Origin: Bradyrhizobium sp. CIAT3101
GTDB taxonomy: Bacteria > Pseudomonadota > Alphaproteobacteria > Rhizobiales > Xanthobacteraceae
Direction: 5' to 3'
Assembly (NCBI RefSeq): GCF_029714945.1
Contig: NZ_CP121634.1
Span: forward strand, 4,299,001 to 4,363,000
DNA length: 64,000 nucleotides
Below are positions 28,205-39,663 of the stretch, in pieces. Made by a program: the position numbers and the translations under genes. Position 1 is the stretch's first letter. Every line of letters begins with the position of its first letter. A model generated the notes under the pieces. That model was not told where the DNA came from. It ran no database searches and worked only from the letters and a program-made list of their open reading frames with translations.

Positions 28205-28681
28205 ATGTTAAGGAATGTTAAGCTCGCGTCCGTTGCTCTTGTCATGATTGCGGGTGCCGCCAACGGCGCGCAGGCCAAGAGCCAGAATTGTCCTGTCGCG
28301 AACGAGGGACAGATCGAGGCGCTGTTTGCGACGTTCAATGGCGCATGGGCGACAAAGGATCCTGCCAAGGTCACCGCCCTTTTCACGAAGCATCCTGTCT
28401 TGCTCGCGACCGTCTCGAACACGCCGAGGACGACGCGGGACGAGGTCAACGACTACTTCGTGAAGTTTCTCAAGAGCAGCCCGGTCGGCCGCATCGATAC
28501 GTCCACGGTCGAGATCGATTGCCGCACGGCAAGCCGCGTCGGGACGTGGACCGTGTCGCTGACGGACCCGGCCAGCGGGAGCAAGTCGGACGTCAAGGCG
28601 CGCTACTCGTTCATCTATCGCTATGAAGACGGTGCGTGGAAGATCGACCATCTCCATTCGTCCATGATGCCCGAGAAGTAG
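28205..28681 (+). CDS. Secreted NTF2-like (SgcJ/EcaC or CaMKII-association type) protein
   Basis: 158 aa with a signal peptide (LASVALVMIAGAANGAQA) followed by one NTF2-like domain: EGQIEALFATFNGAWATKDPAKVTALF at the start and YSFIYRYEDGAWKIDHLHSS at the end, the standard first helix and last strand of this fold. Contains a Cys pair (Cys29 and DCRTASR) that could form a disulfide. The fold hosts enzymes and binding proteins; no function can be assigned. Convergent with gltA and separated from it by a strong hairpin. Confidence 0.75.
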   Translation: MLRNVKLASVALVMIAGAANGAQAKSQNCPVANEGQIEALFATFNGAWATKDPAKVTALFTKHPVLLATVSNTPRTTRDEVNDYFVKFLKSSPVGRIDTSTVEIDCRTASRVGTWTVSLTDPASGSKSDVKARYSFIYRYEDGAWKIDHLHSSMMPEK

Positions 28682-28693
28682 TCCGCAAACAAA

Positions 28694-28721
28694 AACGGCG
28701 CCATCATGGGATGGCGCCGTT
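28694..28721. terminator. Bidirectional terminator between the NTF2-like gene and gltA
   Basis: Perfect 11-bp stem aacggcgccat / atggcgccgtt with a 6-base loop. It sits between the converging stops at 28681 (+) and 28745 (-), with an A-run on the 5' side serving as a U-tract for gltA. Confidence 0.8.
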
Positions 28722-28744
28722 CCGTTGGATACTTTCGTCCGACC

Positions 28745-30049
<1,305 letters not shown>

Positions 30050-30205
30050 CAGAGGTCCCCGATGTATGGTGAAACGGGCCGGAGCCGGAGGCCCCCAAGC
30101 GAGAAGATGGGGCAGGCCGGATGTTCCAGAATGTACGGGGAGATGGGTATATTATTGCTGTGTGCGCTGCAAGATCATGGCAGCCATGGTCTGCCCATGG
30201 CCTAC

Positions 30206-31645
30206 TTACGTCTTAGTCTGGTCCTTGGACTGATCCTGAAGCCGGGCGAGGCTTTCCTCGCGCCCCAGCACGTCCAAAACCTCAAATATGCCAGGCGACG
30301 TGGTCCGACCGGTCAGCGCCGCGCGCAAGGGCTGGGCGACCGCGCCGAGCTTGAGACTATTTTCCTCCGCAAAAGCGCGTAGCGCCGCCTCCGTGGTGGC
30401 GCCGCTCCAGGTCTCGACATTCTCCAGCGCGGAATGAAGCTGGCCGATCAGCTTGCGGTTCTCGGGCGTCAGCAGGGCTGCCGCCTTCGGATCGAGCTGC
30501 AGCGGGCGGTCGGCGAAGATGAAATAGGCGCCGTCAATCAGTTCGATCAGCGTCTTGGCGCGCTCCTTCAGGGCCGGCATGGCCTTGAGCAGCTGGCCGC
30601 GCGTGGTGTCGTTTAACTTCGCCTTAATCTCGTCGCGGGCGGGCACGACGTGGTCGAGCACGTCCTCGAACAGCTTCACGAGTGATTGATCGTCGGCGTG
30701 GCGGATGTAATGGCCGTTGAGGTTCTCGAGCTTGGCGAAGTCGAAGCGGGCGGCGGCGCGGCCGACATTGGCGAGATCGAACGCGGCGATCATCTCCTCG
30801 GTCGAGAAGATCTCCTGGTCGCCATGGCTCCAGCCGAGGCGGACGAGGTAGTTGCGGAGCGCGGCCGGGAGGTACCCCATGGCGCGGTAGGCGTCGACGC
30901 CGAGCGCGCCGTGGCGCTTGGACAGTTTCGAGCCGTCCGGACCGTGGATCAGGGGGATGTGGGACATGTTCGGCAGCGCCCAGCCCATCGCATCGTAGAT
31001 CTGCTTCTGGCGGGCGGCGTTGATCAGATGGTCGTCGCCGCGGATGACGTGGGTGACGCCCATATCGTGGTCGTCCACGACCACTGCGAGCATGTAGGTC
31101 GGATTGCCATCGCCGCGCAGCAGGACGAGGTCGTCGAGGTTCTCGTTCTGCCAGACCACGCGGCCCTGGACCTGGTCCTCGATCACGGTCTCGCCGGTCT
31201 GCGGCGCGCGCAGGCGGATGGTCGGCTTGACGTCGGAGGGGGCGGTTGCCGGATCGCGATCGCGCCATAGGCCGTCATAGAGGCGGGTTCGGCCCTCCGC
31301 GCGCGCCTTCTCCCGCATCGCGGTGAGCTCCTCGGCGGTGGCGTAGCAGCGGTAGGCCTTGCCGTCGGCCAGCAGCTGCTCGGCGACCTCGCGGTGACGG
31401 GCGGCGCGGCTGAACTGGTAGATGACGTCGCCATCCCAGCCGAGCTCCAGCCATTTCAGCCCGTCCAGAATCGCTCCGATCGCAGCCTCGGTGGAGCGCT
31501 CCCGGTCGGTGTCCTCGATCCGGAGCAGCATCTTGCCGCCGTGCTTCTTCGCATAGAGCCAGTTGAACAGCGCCGTGCGGGCCCCCCCGATATGGAGGAA
31601 GCCGGTCGGCGAGGGAGCGAAGCGGGTGACGACGGAATCGGTCAT
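30206..31645 (-). CDS. gltX: Glutamate-tRNA ligase
   Basis: Class I synthetase charging tRNA-Glu, 479 aa. HIGH-type motif [14 protein letters not shown] (18-21) and KMSKS-type [17 protein letters not shown] and [29 protein letters not shown] are family hallmarks, and there is a C-terminal anticodon-binding helical domain. Transcribed divergently from glnS, with 155 bases between. Since GlnRS is present, this GluRS is presumably discriminating for tRNA-Glu. Confidence 0.97.
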   Translation of the reverse strand: MTDSVVTRFAPSPTGFLHIGGARTALFNWLYAKKHGGKMLLRIEDTDRERSTEAAIGAILDGLKWLELGWDGDVIYQFSRAARHREVAEQLLADGKAYRCYATAEELTAMREKARAEGRTRLYDGLWRDRDPATAPSDVKPTIRLRAPQTGETVIEDQVQGRVVWQNENLDDLVLLRGDGNPTYMLAVVVDDHDMGVTHVIRGDDHLINAARQKQIYDAMGWALPNMSHIPLIHGPDGSKLSKRHGALGVDAYRAMGYLPAALRNYLVRLGWSHGDQEIFSTEEMIAAFDLANVGRAAARFDFAKLENLNGHYIRHADDQSLVKLFEDVLDHVVPARDEIKAKLNDTTRGQLLKAMPALKERAKTLIELIDGAYFIFADRPLQLDPKAAALLTPENRKLIGQLHSALENVETWSGATTEAALRAFAEENSLKLGAVAQPLRAALTGRTTSPGIFEVLDVLGREESLARLQDQSKDQTKT

Positions 31646-31800
31646 TCTTGGCAGGGCCTATGCATTGGAGGCGGTGGTATATAACAGGACCGGAGCATAA
31701 CTAAAGCCCGGCAGCGACCGCTCAAGGGCTCGCTTAACCCCTTGGCTCAGCCAAGCGAATTTGGCAGAAGAGCCGCTGATTTCCCTACAGGATTTTCGTA

Positions 31801-33477
<1,677 letters not shown>

Positions 33478-33503
33478 AGCGACAAGGGCTGAGGGGACGA
33501 CAA

Positions 33504-33890
33504 ATGACCAGTGAGGCCGACACCATCGTTTCCGCCATCATCGCGAAATGGTGTGCCGGCTTCGCGAGCCTCGATGCGGCTGCGCTGTCATCGCTGTACT
33601 CCAGCAATGCGTTCTTCTTCGGCTCCAACCCGAAACTCTATCGGGGCAGGGACGGCGTCGCCGACTATTTCAACGGCCTGCCGCGCTGGCGCAAGCCGAG
33701 CGCGGCTTTTTCCGAGGTCCAGGCGTCGTATGCTGGGCCGGACCTGATCAACATGGGGGCAACCATCAATTTTGACCTCGCCGGCGAGCGGCCCGATCTC
33801 GTCGTCAAGATGAGCTGGGTCATCATCCGCGACGATGGCGACTGGAAGATCGTCAATCACCATGCGTCGGCCAAGGCGCCGTTGATCTGA
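33504..33890 (+). CDS. NTF2-like/SnoaL-type protein
   Basis: 128-residue single-domain protein without a signal peptide. WCAGFASLDAAALSSLYSSNAFFFG and GRDGVADYFNGL at the N-terminus and WVIIRDDGDWKIVNHHASA at the C-terminus match the NTF2 fold (SgcJ/EcaC-like group). ATG 33504 follows GAGGGGACG, 26 bases after glnS, so it is probably co-transcribed. No specific function can be stated. Confidence 0.8.
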   Translation: MTSEADTIVSAIIAKWCAGFASLDAAALSSLYSSNAFFFGSNPKLYRGRDGVADYFNGLPRWRKPSAAFSEVQASYAGPDLINMGATINFDLAGERPDLVVKMSWVIIRDDGDWKIVNHHASAKAPLI

Positions 33891-33978
33891 CAGGCGCATT
33901 GCCACACGGCATCGTCATTCCTGCGAAGCAACGAACGTGCTCCCGGTGCGTTGTGTGGGTCCAAACAAGGATCCCACG

Positions 33979-34212
33979 ATGCAGAACATCGCAGAGCATA
34001 TGGAAGTCATTGGTGCCGACGGCGTCCATGTCGGCACGGTCGACAAGGTCGAAGGCAACCGCATCAAGCTGACCAAGAAGGACAGCGGCGAGGGCAGCCA
34101 CAAGGGCCATCACCATTTCATCGACAAGGGTCTGGTCGCCGGCGTCGAGGGCAACAAGGTCCGGCTCTCGGCCAAGGCGGATGTCGCCGTGACGATGGAA
34201 GAGGAAAAGTAG
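33979..34212 (+). CDS. DUF2171-type small protein
   Basis: 77 residues: IAEHMEVIGADGVHVGTVDKVEGNRIKLTKKD then HHHFIDKGLVAGVEGNKVRLSAKAD. The pattern 'V.g.DG..VGtVD.v.g..ikLtk..' with a His patch is that of DUF2171, a small beta-rich PRC-barrel-like domain. Cytoplasmic, no signal. The ATG at 33979 is used; an in-frame start at 33937 adds 14 residues without support. Function unknown. Confidence 0.8.
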   Translation: MQNIAEHMEVIGADGVHVGTVDKVEGNRIKLTKKDSGEGSHKGHHHFIDKGLVAGVEGNKVRLSAKADVAVTMEEEK

Positions 34213-34310
34213 GGCTGCGGCCCCTTCGTTCCTGATCCGTACCGCTATTCGCGTAACTGCACGTTCCGGTAGCATCTGCACCCGTCGCGTATCGCAGGGG
34301 TTGCCAAGGA

Positions 34311-36611
34311 ATGGCGGAGCCGGGCCGGCCACAGCGTGCCTCGCAGGGTATTGCCGGGGCCCCGATTGCAGGGACTTGGCCGACGACCGGCCGGACCGCG
34401 TCGGCCGGCGGCTTTGCGCCGACAGGCTTTGGCGTTTGGCCTGCGGCAGTCGGGCGGCTGCGCGAATGGGCAAAGGCCGAAGCCGGCGCCGGGCGACTGT
34501 TTCCCTGGGTGCCCACCGCCTTCGGCTGCGGCATCGCGCTCTACTTCGCCGCCGATCATGAGCCGGTGCTGTGGGTCGCTGCCGCGACGGCGGTGGCGCT
34601 TGCGCTCGGTGCCGTCCTGTTGCGGCGAAGCCGGTGGTTTGCGCCCGCGATCATGATCGCGGCGGTCGCGGCCGGCTTTGCGATGGCGACGTGGAAGACG
34701 GCGCGCATCGCGCACACGGTGCTCGCAAGGCCGCTTTATTCGGTAACGCTGTCGGGCTTCGTCGAGACCCGCGACATCCGCGAACGCACCGACCGTTTCG
34801 TGCTGCGCGTCACCGCGATGGAGGCGCAGCGCAGCGACGTGAAGCTCGATCGCGTCCGTCTCTCCGTGCGCAAGGGCACGGCGCCCGATGTCGGCAGCTT
34901 CGTGCAGCTGAAGGCGCGGCTGATGCCGCCGCTGTCGCCATTGCGGCCGGGCAGCTACGATTTCTCGCGCGACATGTTCTTCCAGGGCATCGGCGCCTCC
35001 GGTTTCGTGATGGGAGCGATCGCGTCCGTGACGCCGCCCGATGCCGGCGGCCTGCGGTTGCGCTATGCGGCGGTCATGCAAGGCCTGCGCGATGCGATCG
35101 ATGCGCGCATCCGCGCCACGCTCGATGGCGACAACCGCGCGATCGCGACTGCGCTTTTGACCGGGCGCCGCGATGCGATCACCACGCCCGTCAACGACGC
35201 GATGTTCATCTCCGGCCTCGGCCATGTTCTGTCGATCTCCGGCTACCACATGGCCGTGGTCGCGGGCGTCGTCTTCTTCGCGGTTCGCGCGCTGCTGGCG
35301 CTGATCCCCGGGCTGGCGGTGGGCTTCCCCATCAAGAAATGGTCGGCGGCCGCGGCGCTGGTCGCATCCGCGTTCTATCTGCTGCTCTCGGGCGCGGAGG
35401 TCGCGACCCAAAGGTCGTTCTTCATGACCGCCGTGGTGCTGATCGCTGTCATGGTCGACCGCCGCGCCATCACGTTCCGCACGCTGGCGGTGGCCGCGCT
35501 GATCGTGCTCGCGGTCGCGCCTGAGGCGCTGGTGCATCCAAGCTTCCAGATGTCCTTCGCGGCGACGCTTGGGCTGGTCGCGCTGGTGCAGATCGGCATG
35601 CCGAACCTGTTTGCCTCGCCCGATCATTCGACGACCGCGCGCATCGCGCTATGGGGCGGCCGCGAGATCGCGATGCTGTTCATGGCCTCGATGATCGCGG
35701 GGCTTGCGACCACGCCCTATGCCGCCTTCCATTTCCACCGCGTCACGCCCTACGGCGTGCTCGCCAATCTCGGCGCGATGCCGGTGGTGTCGGCGCTGGT
35801 GATGCCGGCGGGACTACTGGGATTGCTCGCGGCTCCATTCGGGCTCGACGGTGTGTTCTGGTGGCTGATGGGGATTGGCATCGACTGGATGATCGCGGTC
35901 ACGCGCTGGGTGGCGGCACTGCCGGGCGCGATCGGCCGCCTCCCGGCCTTTGGTATGGCGCCGTTGATCGCCGCGAGCCTCGGCCTTGTCCTAATGGGCC
36001 TGCTGCGCACGCCGCTGCGCTGGTCGGGCGCGTTCGTGCTCGCCGCGGCAACCATCTGGGGTCTGTCGGTCCGGCAACCCGACATCCTCATCGCCGGTGA
36101 CGGCCAGAACGTCGCCGTGCGGGGCAGGGACGGCCAGTTGCATCTGATGCGGACCAACAAGGACAACTTCCTGCTGAAGGAATGGTTGGCCGCGGACGCC
36201 GACCCGCGCGATGCCGCCAGCGCCTCGCTCGGTGACGGCGTGTCGTGCGACGAGTCCGGCTGTGTGACGCCACTCGCCGACGGCCGCATGGTTGCGCAGG
36301 CGCTGCGCATCGACGCGCTGGCTGATGATTGCAGTCGCGCCGCGCTGGTCGTGACGGCAAGGCCGGCGCCGCCGGATTGCGCCGCGATGGTGGTCGATCG
36401 ATCGCGTCTCGCGCGCCAGGGCGCACTGGCGCTAACGCAGCGTGGCGACGGTTTTGCGGTTCAGGGCGTGAGGGCGAGGGGCGCAAACCGCCCCTGGTCG
36501 CCGGCGGCGGCCGGTGCGGACGATTTCGACGGAAGCCTTGCGCCGAAGACGGCCGCGCCGCGCAGCAAGGACGCAACGCCCTCGGAGGCCGATCAGCAGG
36601 CCGAGGATTGA
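34311..36611 (+). CDS. comEC: ComEC/Rec2-family competence membrane protein without a nuclease-type lactamase domain
   Basis: 766 aa. The N-terminal soluble OB-like region (about 130-240) lies between membrane segments, then the competence domain with GLGHVLSISGYHMAVVAGVVFFAV and LSGAEVATQRSFFMTAVVLIAVMVDRRAI and about eight more membrane segments. The C-terminal ~170 residues (LIAGDGQNVAVRGRDGQLHLMR onward) sit where the metallo-beta-lactamase domain lies in Bacillus-type ComEC, but no HxHxDH zinc motif is present. The family imports single-stranded DNA across the inner membrane; competence is not shown here. Convergent with the GAF gene, 9 bases apart. Confidence 0.9.
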   Translation: MAEPGRPQRASQGIAGAPIAGTWPTTGRTASAGGFAPTGFGVWPAAVGRLREWAKAEAGAGRLFPWVPTAFGCGIALYFAADHEPVLWVAAATAVALALGAVLLRRSRWFAPAIMIAAVAAGFAMATWKTARIAHTVLARPLYSVTLSGFVETRDIRERTDRFVLRVTAMEAQRSDVKLDRVRLSVRKGTAPDVGSFVQLKARLMPPLSPLRPGSYDFSRDMFFQGIGASGFVMGAIASVTPPDAGGLRLRYAAVMQGLRDAIDARIRATLDGDNRAIATALLTGRRDAITTPVNDAMFISGLGHVLSISGYHMAVVAGVVFFAVRALLALIPGLAVGFPIKKWSAAAALVASAFYLLLSGAEVATQRSFFMTAVVLIAVMVDRRAITFRTLAVAALIVLAVAPEALVHPSFQMSFAATLGLVALVQIGMPNLFASPDHSTTARIALWGGREIAMLFMASMIAGLATTPYAAFHFHRVTPYGVLANLGAMPVVSALVMPAGLLGLLAAPFGLDGVFWWLMGIGIDWMIAVTRWVAALPGAIGRLPAFGMAPLIAASLGLVLMGLLRTPLRWSGAFVLAAATIWGLSVRQPDILIAGDGQNVAVRGRDGQLHLMRTNKDNFLLKEWLAADADPRDAASASLGDGVSCDESGCVTPLADGRMVAQALRIDALADDCSRAALVVTARPAPPDCAAMVVDRSRLARQGALALTQRGDGFAVQGVRARGANRPWSPAAAGADDFDGSLAPKTAAPRSKDATPSEADQQAED

Positions 36612-36620
36612 GCTGGCTGG

Positions 36621-37562
36621 CTAGAGATACCAGGCCAGCATCGCTTCGAGCCTGCCGTTGCCGATCACCGGCAGGACCACCATCCGGCTCAGCCCGGCTG
36701 CGCGAGCCCCCACGGCGGCGATCGAGCCGTCATGCGCGAGGTCGTCGTTGAGCGCGGGCATGCCGGTGGCCCAGGCCCCGCCGATACTGCCTTCGCCCCT
36801 GGCGATCGATCTCTGCGCATAGAGCGCGGCGAGGTCGGTCTGGGCGCTGCAATCGCCGGCGCGAAACACCAGCACTGATCGGGCTTCGTTCGGGACCCAG
36901 ATCTCGAAGCGGCGCGCAATGGGCGTCGCCTGCGCGGAGAGGAACGTCAGCACCCAGGTCCGGTCGGTGCCGGTGCGGTAGGGCACGCCGACGCCGAGAT
37001 TGATCCCGACCTTGGCGGCGTCCTCCCAACGCAGGAAACTCTTGGCGTCGTGCAGATCCCTGATGATCAGCGGCAGGCCCGCTTTCCAGGTGCGTCCGGG
37101 CAGGCCGAAGCCGCGCGAAAATCTGGTGTGACGGGAGTTGAACTCGAACATGTCGGCGCTGCCGTAGTAGCCGTCGACGAGCGCGATCTCGTGCGAGAGT
37201 TCGGCATCGTTGTGCCAGAGCTCGATCGCGCCGACATGGGCCTCGTCGTCGCCGCAGAACAGCACCATGACGGCTTGCAGGAATTCGCCGGCAAACACCG
37301 GCACGGCGACCCCGCAGGTCAGGCCGGCTTCGAGAGCCTGGTCGGTCCGCTTGAAATAGGAGTTGGCGAACTTTGTGAGGATCACGGGATGGCCGCTCGC
37401 CCAGGCCTTGCCGGGAAGGCCCTCGTCATATCCGAAGCGCAAATCCTCGCTGCCAGCCTTGAACGCGGACAGGCCTTCGCTGTAGAGGCCGCCGCCGAAT
37501 TCCAGCCGCGTCCGCGTTGGATCAGGCACCCAGAGTTCAACGACGCGAATGAAGGTTTTCAT
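36621..37562 (-). CDS. Protein of three tandem GAF-like repeats
   Basis: 313 aa from ATG 37562 (MKTFIRVVELWVPDPTRTRL). The same pattern occurs three times: ELWVPDPTRTRLEF...GLPGKAWASGHPVIL...GVAVPVF (about 1-105); IELWHNDAELSHEIALVDGYY...GLPGRTWKAGLPLII...GVGVPYR (about 106-210); FEIWVPNEARSVLVF...SIGGAWATGMPALND...MVVLPVI (about 211-313). Each resembles a GAF domain core (GLPGxxW plus V.vPv). There is no output domain, transmembrane segment or signal peptide. A longer open frame to 37736 is unsupported. The role could be ligand or redox sensing; that is inference. Confidence 0.75.
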   Translation of the reverse strand: MKTFIRVVELWVPDPTRTRLEFGGGLYSEGLSAFKAGSEDLRFGYDEGLPGKAWASGHPVILTKFANSYFKRTDQALEAGLTCGVAVPVFAGEFLQAVMVLFCGDDEAHVGAIELWHNDAELSHEIALVDGYYGSADMFEFNSRHTRFSRGFGLPGRTWKAGLPLIIRDLHDAKSFLRWEDAAKVGINLGVGVPYRTGTDRTWVLTFLSAQATPIARRFEIWVPNEARSVLVFRAGDCSAQTDLAALYAQRSIARGEGSIGGAWATGMPALNDDLAHDGSIAAVGARAAGLSRMVVLPVIGNGRLEAMLAWYL

Positions 37563-37775
37563 CGAGCCTGTCCGCTGCCTCAAGCTGCAAACAGCATCGG
37601 CCATTTGCTTGCGGAGCGGACGTTCAAAATTCAGGCAAGGCAGCGCAAACTTCGTGCGACTTGCTGGCGCGATGAGCTCATGATTTCCACAGACGCAAAC
37701 CAATCCATCTCGCCGACCGCGGCCGGCGATGGACATCTCGATCCTGGCCCGACCTGTCGGCCGGGGATGGCGTCG

Positions 37776-38210
37776 TCAGCCGATCGGCAGGCGGGTGATG
37801 GTCGGCGGCCTGTCGGCGCTGATCTGCGGCTTGTGCTCGCGCTCGCCGAGCGGCTGCGTCACGGGCAGTTGCAGGACGGTTGCGCGCTGGCCTTCGACGA
37901 GCTGCGTCACCAGCACGTATTTGCCGTCGGGGAATTCGATCGCGTCGTGATGACGATCGGGAATGTGCGGATCGACCTTGCCGAACTTGCCGACGCGCGA
38001 ATTGACGGTGCGGGTCCAGATCCAGCGATTGTCGTAGCGGACGTTGTCGGCGAAGGCGAGCTCCGTTCCCGGAAGCAGGCAGACCGCGACGGACATGTCG
38101 GCTTCGGAGGCGAAGCCGCGCGTCGAGGTGCCGCGGAAGGTTGTCGTGACGATCGTCTCGCCCACTTCTGCGGGGCGCGTCGCGACAGCATGCAGGCTGT
38201 AGTCACACAT
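37776..38210 (-). CDS. Conserved protein of unknown function
   Basis: 144 residues starting MCDYSLHAVATRPAEVGET (ATG 38210). Features: TTTFRGTSTRGFAS, CLLPGTELAF, HHDAIEFPDGKYVLVTQLVEGQRATVLQLP. Predicted mainly beta, soluble, with an N-terminal Cys and a HxxRHHD segment. I recall similar short proteins in rhizobia but cannot name a family. The open frame extends upstream to 38324 without a good start. Confidence 0.65.
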   Translation of the reverse strand: MCDYSLHAVATRPAEVGETIVTTTFRGTSTRGFASEADMSVAVCLLPGTELAFADNVRYDNRWIWTRTVNSRVGKFGKVDPHIPDRHHDAIEFPDGKYVLVTQLVEGQRATVLQLPVTQPLGEREHKPQISADRPPTITRLPIG

Positions 38211-38404
38211 CGGGGTGCTCCTCAATCGGGATAGAGCACCCGCGCCTCCGCTGAGGCGCAGGCCCCTATCAGAGTGGAAGGCCGCGATCTTATGCTTGTT
38301 TGTGGGCAAATCTGCGGCTCGCATCCGCAGAGCGCGATCACATTATCTTTTTCAAATGCGCGAGGAACAAAGCCTGCTCTCGTGCATTCGAACAGCGCGT
38401 TGCC

Positions 38405-38608
38405 TCAGCGGCCTGCGGGCGCCGACCAACCGGAGTATGGCCAGGCCGGTTGTGATGGCCGCTCGACCGCGTTGCGGGCATCGCCGAATTGCGCGCTCGT
38501 CGCTTGCGGTTCCTTGCGGGCACGGTGCTGCTGCTGTGCGGCGAAAGCCTGAGACGCTGATGCTGCAATCAGCGCCATCGTGACGGCGCTCAAAACGATC
38601 TTGCGCAA
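38405..38608 (-). CDS. Small secreted basic protein, unknown
   Basis: 67 residues beginning with a clear signal peptide (KIVLSAVTMALIAASASQAFAA) and a basic, Gln/Arg-rich mature part (QQQHRARKEPQA) ending in a short Trp/Pro-rich tail. The start is TTG at 38608 with GAGGAG eight bases upstream. No paralogue or function recognised. Confidence 0.55.
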   Translation of the reverse strand: MRKIVLSAVTMALIAASASQAFAAQQQHRARKEPQATSAQFGDARNAVERPSQPAWPYSGWSAPAGR

Positions 38609-38785
38609 GGTGATCTCCTCGGTCTCTGAAAGGCCTGCGAAGCGATGCGTGCTTCGTTGCGGCGTGCCGAGGATGTAGCGCTGGAGAGGGGGCCGGATAA
38701 TCTGTGCAAAACCAGAAAGACTATCCAGCCGGAGCGGACAATCGTCCGCTCCAATCGTTGATTGCGGTCGCCGATTGCGACGCGC

Positions 38786-39487
38786 TCAGTACTTCCGGTA
38801 CAGCCCGATCAGCTTGCCCTGGATCTTGACCCGGTTGGGCGGCAGGATGCGGACCTCATAGGCCGCATTCGCCGGCTCGAGCGCAATCGAGGCGCCGCGG
38901 CGGCGGAAACGCTTGAGCGTTGCTTCCTCGTCGTCGATCAGGGCGACCACGATGTCGCCGGTGTCGGCGCTCTCGTTGCGCTGGATCAACGCCATGTCGC
39001 CGTCGAGAATGCCGGCCTCCACCATGGAGTCGCCGCGTACTTCGAGCGCGTAGTGCTCGCCCGAGCCGAGCATGTCGGGCGGGACGCTGATGGTGTGGCT
39101 GCGAGTTTGCAAAGCCTCGATCGGCGTACCGGCCGCGATCCGGCCCATCACGGGCACCGCCACGGGCCGCTCGCCCTCGTCGGCGGGCGGGCTCGACGTC
39201 GTACGCACCTTGCCGAGATTGCCCTCGATGACGCTCGGCGTGAAGCCGCGGCGGCTGCCGGCGGCGGCCTGGAGCTCGGGCAGCTTGATCACCTCGATGG
39301 CGCGGGCGCGGTTGGGCAGGCGGCGGATGAAGCCGCGCTCCTCGAGCGCAGTGATCAGGCGATGGATGCCTGATTTCGAGCGCAGATCGAGCGCGTCCTT
39401 CATCTCGTCGAAGGAGGGCGGCACGCCGCTTTCCTTCAGGCGCTCGCTGATGAACCGCAGGAGCTCGTACTGTTTGCGCGTTAACAT
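38786..39487 (-). CDS. lexA: SOS repressor LexA
   Basis: 233 aa from ATG 39487. N-terminal winged HTH ([54 protein letters not shown]). The self-cleavage site is Ala119-Gly120 in [11 protein letters not shown], with catalytic Ser154 in [14 protein letters not shown] and Lys192 in EATLKRF. An in-frame TTG at 39496 adds three residues. Its upstream region holds the alphaproteobacterial SOS direct repeat, so it is autoregulated. Confidence 0.97.
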   Translation of the reverse strand: MLTRKQYELLRFISERLKESGVPPSFDEMKDALDLRSKSGIHRLITALEERGFIRRLPNRARAIEVIKLPELQAAAGSRRGFTPSVIEGNLGKVRTTSSPPADEGERPVAVPVMGRIAAGTPIEALQTRSHTISVPPDMLGSGEHYALEVRGDSMVEAGILDGDMALIQRNESADTGDIVVALIDDEEATLKRFRRRGASIALEPANAAYEVRILPPNRVKIQGKLIGLYRKY

Positions 39488-39561
39488 CTCGACCAAAATC
39501 CCCCGGTTGATGTCGTTCGATTCCGAGACGCTGAATTCAGCGATAAGCCGCTACATGCTCG

Positions 39562-39602
39562 AAACAAATCATGAACGGACACTATATGTTCGATACATGT
39601 TC
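39562..39602 (-). promoter_or_regulatory. LexA boxes upstream of lexA
   Basis: GTTC-gatacat-GTTC (39588-39602) is an exact GTTC-N7-GTTC direct repeat, the alphaproteobacterial LexA operator. A second degenerate copy in the opposite orientation, AAAC-aaatcat-GAAC, lies at 39562-39576. They are about 75-115 bases upstream of the lexA ATG. Confidence 0.85.
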
Positions 39603-39663
39603 CGCAACTGCTTAATTTACCGTGAACGCGGCAAAGTTCGCGGAACGGTTGCGAACGATGCGC

